Shown here: piece by piece, positions 57,800-64,000 of the stretch
Numbering within the stretch: position 1 is the first letter of the stretch
How the letters are laid out: every line of letters starts with the position of its first letter
Program-made: the position numbers and the translations under genes
Source: Agarophyton chilense
Taxonomy: Eukaryota > Rhodophyta > Florideophyceae > Gracilariales > Gracilariaceae
Assembly (NCBI GenBank): GCA_030374765.1
Contig: JARGXX010000003.1
Span: 1,178,001 to 1,242,000 of the forward strand
Reading direction: 5' to 3'
Length of the DNA stretch: 64,000 nt
Notes under the pieces: generated by a model
Databases searched by the model: none
What the model was told of the DNA's origin: nothing
Seen by the model: only the letters and a program-made list of their open reading frames with translations

Positions 57800-58737
57800 G
57801 TGGACGACGGTAAAGTATGGCAAGTTGTTGGCCGTCGCAAAGCGCGAGCGGGAGCACGTTGCGCTTCGCCCAGACTGTCCGTGTAGTACGGTGCTCTCGC
57901 CGGCGATGAGCTGTGCGCTGTGTTGCGGCCAAAAATGGAGAGTGTTCTGCGCTTGGCGTGGGCGTGATGTTGTTGCCGCCAACGCACACTTGCATTACAG
58001 TGATGCCCTGGTGGTGCCGCACACATGCCACAAACAAGCCAACCGTGGCCTACTGTATGTTGTCTCAAGGGTTTCGGTACAGTAAACGAAGGTACTCTGC
58101 TGCCGGCGCAGACTTGGCACTCTGACAGTTTTGTCAAAGTCCAAGCTCATAGACGAGCAATCACAGTATTCTTCGAGAAGAGTGGGGTCGTCGCAGGCAT
58201 CGCGGGAGAAACGTCTTCGGCACGCCATGATCCTATTCTGGTTGGCCGCGTGCACCATCATGTTGGCAAATTGCATGCACAGTTGTTATCCTTCCCTGTA
58301 GATAGGTGCTGCTTATTGGCAGCGCAGCCCATGTTCTCGTTACAGCGAGGAGCGCGTGGCCCTGTTCACGGCTTACAATGCCACCCGAGCACGCACCTTT
58401 TCCCATCGACGCCCCAGTGATTCTGGAAAGGGTTAAGGGGTACAGAGGGTTAGCAATGCTACCTCCGTGTACCAGCCGCATGGTGCCATGCCTTGGTGCA
58501 CATTCCCTCATCGTAGAAATCATCCTTGTCTGCCACCTTCGTCACACACACAAAGAGCGCTTCCAAGCCACCTGAAAACGATATCATACCGTTGCTACCC
58601 TTGTGCTGTACTACTGAACTGTGTCTGACCACACACACGACGAAGAAACTGCAACGAATTGAAACAGCGGCGGTAGCCAGTAACTTACGTACTTGTTTCT
58701 CATTCCTTCGCCTTGCAGAGCACTGTACGTCGCCTCC
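57800..58737. other. Divergent promoter region
   Basis: Lies between the starts of the THUMP (-) and spondin-domain (+) genes. Several overlapping frames exist on both strands with no recognisable motif. No repeats seen. Confidence 0.5.
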
Positions 58738-58745
58738 TATAAAAG
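58738..58745 (+). promoter_or_regulatory. TATA box of the spondin-domain gene
   Basis: TATAAAAG, 109 bp before the end of the leader and 116 bp upstream of the ATG at 58854. A perfect match to the TATA consensus and correctly oriented. Confidence 0.7.
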
Positions 58746-58853
58746 AGCCCCAGAGCTGATACCAACCTACGCCGCTTCTTGCGCTTTCAGTGCTCTTCGT
58801 AAAATCCACAGCTTTCAGCTTGTCGTCGTTTCCAAGCACCCCCCATTTCCGTG

Positions 58854-59528
58854 ATGATTCGTCAAATTACGATCCTGTTCCTCTCCCTCGTCGTTGTTCA
58901 AGCCTCAACCTCCTCCAGGAGAAGAACGTGCACGGGCGAGTCTGAATACGTTGTCAACTTCACCAACGTCTTGACCCCGGAAAGATTCGGTGATAGAATT
59001 CCGGAGGGCGGCCTTGTCTTCTCCCCCCTGGCCGGGGCCTCCCATTCCAACCGCGTCTCCCTGCTCACCGTCAGAAGCTTGGCCTCGCCACAAGTTGAGC
59101 AAATCGCTGAAACCGGCCAGAATGGTCGATTTGTCGCTCTTGCTGAAAGTCTTGTCGGAAAGGGCGTGAGGACTGCTGCTGCTGCTACTGGACCAACCAT
59201 GCCTGGAAATTATACCGCCCTCAGGTTCACCGTTGACTGCGAGAACCCCTTCATTACCGTTGTTGGCATGATAGCGCCATCGCCTGATTGGTTGGTACAA
59301 ATCAGTAACATCCCCATGATGCGAAGAGGTAGATTCCTGGAAAGGAGACGCGGAACACTCATCGCATATGACGCTGGTACAGATGACGGTGCTAACTTCA
59401 CAAGCCCTGTTGACGCTTCACTGGACATGCCTACTGAGCCGCAAAAGAACATTGCCCCTCTCGTTGAAGACGAGACAGATGCCTTCAATGGACGCTTCAT
59501 CGGTACATACGTTATCACAAGGGTTTAA
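58854..59528 (+). CDS. Small secreted spondin-domain protein
   Basis: 224 residues from ATG 58854. Residues 1-18 form a clear signal peptide (MIRQITILFLSLVVVQA). The rest is one spondin N domain: YVVNFTNVLTPERFGD at 32-47, FSPLAGASHSN at 56-66, GMIAPSPDWLVQISNI at 138-153 (the hallmark MIxPSPDW) and YDAGTDDGANFTSP at 172-185. The Asp-rich motifs near 172-185 match the metal-binding site of spondins. No TSR, EGF or reeler domain is attached. In animals spondins are matrix proteins; here an extracellular-matrix or cell-wall role is inference. It starts a gene with its own TATA box and faces away from the THUMP gene. Confidence 0.85.
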   Translation: MIRQITILFLSLVVVQASTSSRRRTCTGESEYVVNFTNVLTPERFGDRIPEGGLVFSPLAGASHSNRVSLLTVRSLASPQVEQIAETGQNGRFVALAESLVGKGVRTAAAATGPTMPGNYTALRFTVDCENPFITVVGMIAPSPDWLVQISNIPMMRRGRFLERRRGTLIAYDAGTDDGANFTSPVDASLDMPTEPQKNIAPLVEDETDAFNGRFIGTYVITRV

Positions 59529-60731
59529 CTTTCATTGAAATGAGTTACGGTGCACCCGCCAACTTCGTCTCGTGGCCGACATAATTTCCTCGACGTTTAT
59601 AAATGATTCCTCTGTCCCCAGAGGTAAATACTTCACTCACCAACAGTGGTAATAATTCCCAATACAATAGTTGTATCTGCTCCGCATTCCTGGGATGCTC
59701 AAATTTCCTGAAGCGTTCTCGCCATACCCACCGCACCAATGATGCGGCTCATTTGTTGACAACACTGAGGCGACTAATTCTTCAAGCACCATACCGAAAC
59801 AGGATTCGGCGAAAGTCTTTTTTGCTCGTTTGCAGTCACTCACGGTTTGTTTTTGTACACTCTACGAAGGTGTAGAAGGGTCGAATATGTGGTACTATTT
59901 CTTGATTCTTTCGTCATGATATGACACATACCATATATCATTTGTACATGTGCGGTCACATATTATGCATATCCTGAAGGAACGTAACTGAAAATCAGCA
60001 GTGAGGTCGTCGCCTTGATTTGTGATGATTTGTTCTTTGAGCATCACGGTTATCAGGAGGGAAACCCTACTAGACTAACTTTTCATCTTTTAGGCCCTGT
60101 CTTCACTGAGAAACTTGATCACAGCGCAACAGTGGGACCATCCCATTATTCCTACTTTTCCAGTAGACAAGAACCATTGAGACAGTTTCATTGACACTAT
60201 TGGTTACAGTTATGTACGGAGTATGAATTCTCACGGAGCACGTAAGCTCCATTTGTCAGCCATGAACACATTCAATTCTGGGCTGAATTGAATGCTTTTG
60301 GTTTTGAATACTGTTTGGGTACGTTTGGACGAGTGGAATCGAGTGCATTTGACAGAAGCAAATCTGCACTTCTGTCTTGCATTCGCGTACCTTCTTCGAT
60401 TCGACTCTCGCTCCAATTTAAGAGCGGACAGTACAAACGCGGCCAGATAGCTTTAATTTAATTCTAGTAGAAAGCTAGGAGAGGACTGACACGACCCCTT
60501 CAAATGGGTTGTTTAAAGCGTAGAGAGGGATTTTCCTCATCGGCCCTTAGGGCCGTTCTCCGAGTTGACGCAGATGATAACAGGAAAGTTTGTGAATTGT
60601 TGATTACCGCTTTTCAAAAATAAAAAAGTTCTCTCAGTTTTCCAAACAATTCTGTTAATAATCATTCGTATGCATGACATAAGAGTCCGCACATGCATGA
60701 CTGAGAGTTCGGCAGCTGCTTGACGCCCAGC
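59529..60731. other. No gene recognised
   Basis: AT-balanced noncoding sequence between the spondin-domain gene and the Harbinger transposase. Short frames only. No terminal inverted repeat of the transposon was identified. Confidence 0.5.
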
Positions 60732-62521
60732 ATGACTGATCGTCAACTTGAACGTGCTATCAAACTATTGCAGCTTTCTTGTTTACTAAAGCTGCCCTCT
60801 CGCGGAAAACATAAGCAATGGCTTTGCAGAGTAGCTCTCTATATTAAATACACTGTCCTGAGGTGTACGACGGAAAATCAGTCGCTGCCTGAATCACAAC
60901 ATATCTCTCCACGGCCTCCTTTTGATCATCGCAGGCACATATCTAGATTAACTGACCCCATGTTTACACGTATGTACCGGCTAAGTTAAACACAATATTT
61001 TCTACTGCATTCGGTGTTGCTTGTATCTCTGAAACGTAGGCCAAGGCAATATTCAGTGGTTGCTAGTGCGGTTTCACCTGCGGTGATGCTATTTGTGGTA
61101 CTAAGTCTTTTGGCAGGTTCCAGTTATTTGGACTTGTACTGGCCGTACAAGATGGCTGTATCTACGATAAATTGTGTATTTGAAGAAACGCTCTGTGCGT
61201 TAGACAGGTTGTTGCCGAGTATAAAGTTTCCTACAACAGAAACAGCATGTTTGGAGAGCGCAAGAAATTTACAGACCCTACAAAATAATCTCTTTAATGC
61301 CGTCATAGCAGCACTGGACGGGATTGCAATTGAAATAGTCCAACCTTCTCTATCAAAAGTTACCGACCCACGTAAATACTACAATAGGAAAGGGTTCTTT
61401 TCCATTGTCGTGCAAGTTGCAGTTGGGGCGAACTACAAGTTCTCGTTTATATCAGCGCGCCATGCCGGGGTAACTCATGACAAAACCGCAGTGTCAAATA
61501 CTAAACTATATGATTTATTGATTATTGACCGTCTTCCCGGTTGGGCTAAAGTGTTTGAAGATGACTCTTATTTGAATAGACACCGAAATTTAAACCCGTA
61601 CTGCAGGATAAACTTATTTATGAAACAGGATATTATCAACTACTATCACTCATCCGATAGAATTTGTGCAGAGCTGTCGTATAGTGGCAGAAGGTCTGAC
61701 CTTTGGGGTTGTCAATATACTCCACTGACCTGTAGGTGATGGACACGAGGGATCATCGGCCATGCAGCTCCGGGCGAGCTACCATCTAAGTGTTGTCAGC
61801 CACGTGTAGTGTTGACGTGTACCTTCTGGTTGAGTAATTGTTAGTAATAGTAATTGTAATTATATGTATTTTAGTACAGTAGTTGAGTGACCACCTGGCA
61901 CTGTAGCCAGTGCTGGCCAGGTCTCTGACACTAGGTCAGAGACCGTGCCTTGCTGGCACCTCCCGGGTGATCTGAAGACTGCAGTCCACTGCACATAGGG
62001 AACTGCACCTCTCCCATCCTAATCTGATAAAGACAGGCACCACTTGGGTCACGACTATACCTTTTGGTTCATCGTTTCTCAACTACCACACAGGGATTCC
62101 CGCCCGTCGACGCCTACCATCGTTCACCCACAGGGTATAGGCTAGTCGCCCCGCCGTTTGCCCATGCGGGTTTTCACGGTGCCCTGTTACCGTCGAGGTT
62201 TACAACGTCTACCTTCTAAGGTTGAGCGTCAACACGCTCCCTACGGTTGAGCGTTACCACGCTCCCGAGACAAGACAGTAGCATACCCCAGAGATGATTG
62301 TACGACAGGAGCAAGCATTCGGGATGTTAGTTTCCCGTTTCGGTATGTTTTGGTCGGCATTGCGGTATCCCATTGCGAAGTCAACATTGATCATTATGGT
62401 TGCAACCAAGCTACACAACTTTATAATCGACAATGCAGATTCCTCTTTGTTTAATATGATTCCGTCTCATATCATGAACAATGTACATGGCTATCCTGGA
62501 GTAGATTTTCAAGATATACTA
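60732..62521 (+). pseudogene. PIF/Harbinger transposase, cut by two MITEs
   Basis: From ATG 60732 the frame has an in-frame stop at 60987-60989, then continues to 61673. Motifs are FDHRRHISRLTDPMFTRMYR at the N-terminus, AALDGIAIEIVQPS (first catalytic Asp), SARHAGVTHDK (second Asp), EDDSYLNRHRNLNPY, and finally DRICAE, where the last residue is the presumed catalytic Glu of the DDE_Tnp_4 triad. MITE A is inserted directly after this codon. The C-terminal part resumes at 62309 with QAFGMLVSRFGMFWSALRYP in frame, and is cut again by MITE B at 62522. Harbinger transposases normally cut and paste elements with a 3-bp TSD. The interruption and stop make this copy inactive. Confidence 0.85.
61674..62308. 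mobile_element. Hairpin-rich MITE, copy A
   Basis: 635 bp with 8-bp terminal inverted repeats CTGTCGTA...TACGACAG and a 3-bp TSD GAG at 61671-61673 and 62309-62311. Removal of the element and one GAG restores the transposase frame, which proves the borders. It carries no coding frame. GGTCTCTGAC...GTCAGAGACC at 61920-61944 and paired GAGCGT/ACGCTC units near 62224-62275 form several hairpins. Confidence 0.93.
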
Positions 62522-63157
62522 CTGTCGTACAATCATCTCTGGGGTCTGCTACTGTCTTGTCTCGGGAGCGTGGTAACGCTCAACCGTAGGGAGCGTGTTG
62601 ACGCTCAACCTTAGAAGGTAGACGTTGTAAACCTCGATGGTAACAGGGCACCGTGAAAACCCGCATGGGCAAACGGCGGGGCGACTAGCCTTTACCGTGT
62701 GGGTGAACGATGGTAGGCGTCGACGGGCGGGAATCCCTGTGTGGTAGTTGAGAAACGATGAACCAAAAGGTATAGTCGTGACCCAAGTGGTGCCTGTCTT
62801 TATCAGATTAGGATGGGAGAGGTGCAGTTCCCTATGTGCAGTGGACTGCAGTCTTCAGATCACCCGGGAGATGCCAGCAAGGCACGGTCTCTGACCTAGT
62901 GTCAGAGACCTGGCCAGCACTGGCTACAGTGCCAGGTGGCCACTCAACTACTGTACTAAAATACATATAATTACAATTACTATTACTAACAATTACTCAA
63001 CCAGAGGGTACATGTCAACACTACACGTGGCTGACAACACTTAGATGGTAGCTCGCCCGGAGCTGCATGGCCGATGATCCCTCGCATCCATCACCTACAG
63101 GGTCAGTGTAGTATATTGACAACCTCAAAGGTCAGACCTTCTGCCACTATAAGACAG
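62522..63157. mobile_element. Hairpin-rich MITE, copy B (inverted relative to A)
   Basis: Reverse complement of copy A with few differences, ends CTGTCGTAC...TAAGACAG. Left flank is CTA and right flank is ACC, so no TSD. The right flank is unrelated to Harbinger sequence. This points to a break or rearrangement at 63157/63158. Copies A and B with the 213-bp transposase piece between them form a large foldback structure. Confidence 0.9.
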
Positions 63158-64000
63158 ACCCCCTTCCTACCCGTGAGGCACGCCCCGTGTTTCCTTCCAT
63201 CAAACCATAGAGTTGTAGCGAACGACAGCGGCGCGGGCATCGGAGTGGTGTCTGTGCGCGACGCGCAATCCCTTGAGGTTCATAACTCGGCGCCAGTATC
63301 GGTTGGGGAGGGCGCGCGACGACGTCGGCGCACGAATTGAGCGACAACCATTCAGGTAGGGATTGTCATGAGGGCGATGCAGTGTAACTAGCGCGTTCGC
63401 CGACCCCTTTTCGGTAGTGGCCCTGCTTGCTTTCGATTCTGCTTCCGCATAGCCCACTGTCTAACCAAGTTGGTATCTCACCTTTTCCGGTTACTCAGAC
63501 TTCAGTTCCCTCCTAGGTCCCTGCGCAGCGCCGTCCCGCCTGGTCGTTCCCACGGCTCGACAACCCTTCAGGAATTGCTGCCCTTAATTGGCGGCGTCGC
63601 GACCGTCCCGTGCTGTCCAGCTTTCCCTGAAGGTTTCCTGGCTACTCGACCTTTCAGGTTTCGTCTACCCTGTAAGGAATGACTCGTAGCGCCGGTGGGG
63701 CCTGAGCCTGCGTCGATACAACCATTGAGGTGTTGGCCTGGGTCCGTGGTGGAAGCTTCCGGCTGTAAGACCTTATTGGTGTTGAGCGGCCCCGTCGGTA
63801 ATTACGCGAACTTTTTCCGGTTTTGCGTTCCGGTTTACCCTCAAGGCGATGACAGGATCGCACCGCCTCCACGCACGCGTTCGAATCGGTTCGGGGCCAC
63901 GTCGGTGCACCTCGCGCCGCATCGTGGATTCATCACTGATACCTCGAAGGGGTGGGTCGTCCCCACAAGCAGCAGAGAGACATGAGATGCCGGTGACCAT
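63158..64000. other. GC-rich unidentified segment at the window end
   Basis: The composition shifts sharply to GC-rich at 63158. It contains TCGGCGCCAGTATCGGTTGG near 63288, which looks like a primer-binding or tRNA-end region, and open frames on both strands running off the window (plus 63695-63985, minus 63773-64000). No domain is recognised. It is probably the edge of another retroelement. Confidence 0.35.

Noticed and set aside
1-64000. CRISPR arrays, bacterial operons or phage modules
   Set aside because: No regularly spaced repeats or bacterial gene organisation; genes and elements are eukaryotic.

Overview
This is eukaryotic nuclear DNA from an intron-poor genome heavily loaded with transposons. 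The host genes are mostly single uninterrupted frames. The one intron I can support is 58 bp, with a GTGAGT donor, a CTAAC branch-like site and a TAG acceptor. The gene set is an RGP1-type Rab6-GEF subunit, a P-class PPR protein, a Pcs60/AAE3-type acyl-CoA synthetase, a full-size ABCB transporter, a THUMPD1/Tan1-type tRNA acetylation protein and two small secreted proteins. Together with chromodomain Ty3/gypsy, PIF/Harbinger and Tc1/mariner elements this fits a multicellular (florideophyte-like) red alga best. That assignment is inference; an oomycete or another intron-poor protist is not excluded.

Layout. Positions 1-907 are an apparently perfect copy of 37970-38876. From 908 to 10524 lies Gypsy-1, a decayed minus-strand chromovirus with its 5' LTR at 9638-10524 and no 3' LTR. 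From 12623 to 21374 lies Gypsy-2, a decayed plus-strand chromovirus with both LTRs. The two share the same primer-binding site, the same -1 gag/pol offset, and an antisense reading frame between pol and the 3' LTR. From 21.4 to 35 kb is a graveyard: two Tc1/mariner copies, a SANT-like transposon ORF, an HSP70 pseudogene, a Harbinger remnant and one copy of a 636-bp hairpin-rich MITE. At 35547-37214 a solo LTR of the Gypsy-1 family (TSD GACGG) is itself interrupted by a 916-bp solo LTR (TSD AAACC).

The host-gene island is 39.3-59.5 kb. In order it holds RGP1 (+), PPR (-), acyl-CoA synthetase (-), a long stretch without a supported gene, an LPMO-like secreted protein (-, two exons, mature N-terminal His), the ABCB transporter (-, one frameshift), the THUMP protein (-) and a spondin-domain secreted protein (+). 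Both secreted-protein genes have a TATA box about 90-115 bp before the ATG. From 60.7 kb a PIF/Harbinger transposase is cut by two inverted MITE copies. One sits directly after the codon of the presumed catalytic Glu. The last 0.84 kb is GC-rich, unidentified, probably the edge of another element.

The genes do not form one pathway. The two most notable signals are the histidine-brace-type secreted protein at 49.3-50.2 kb and the antisense ORF conserved in position in two diverged chromoviruses.
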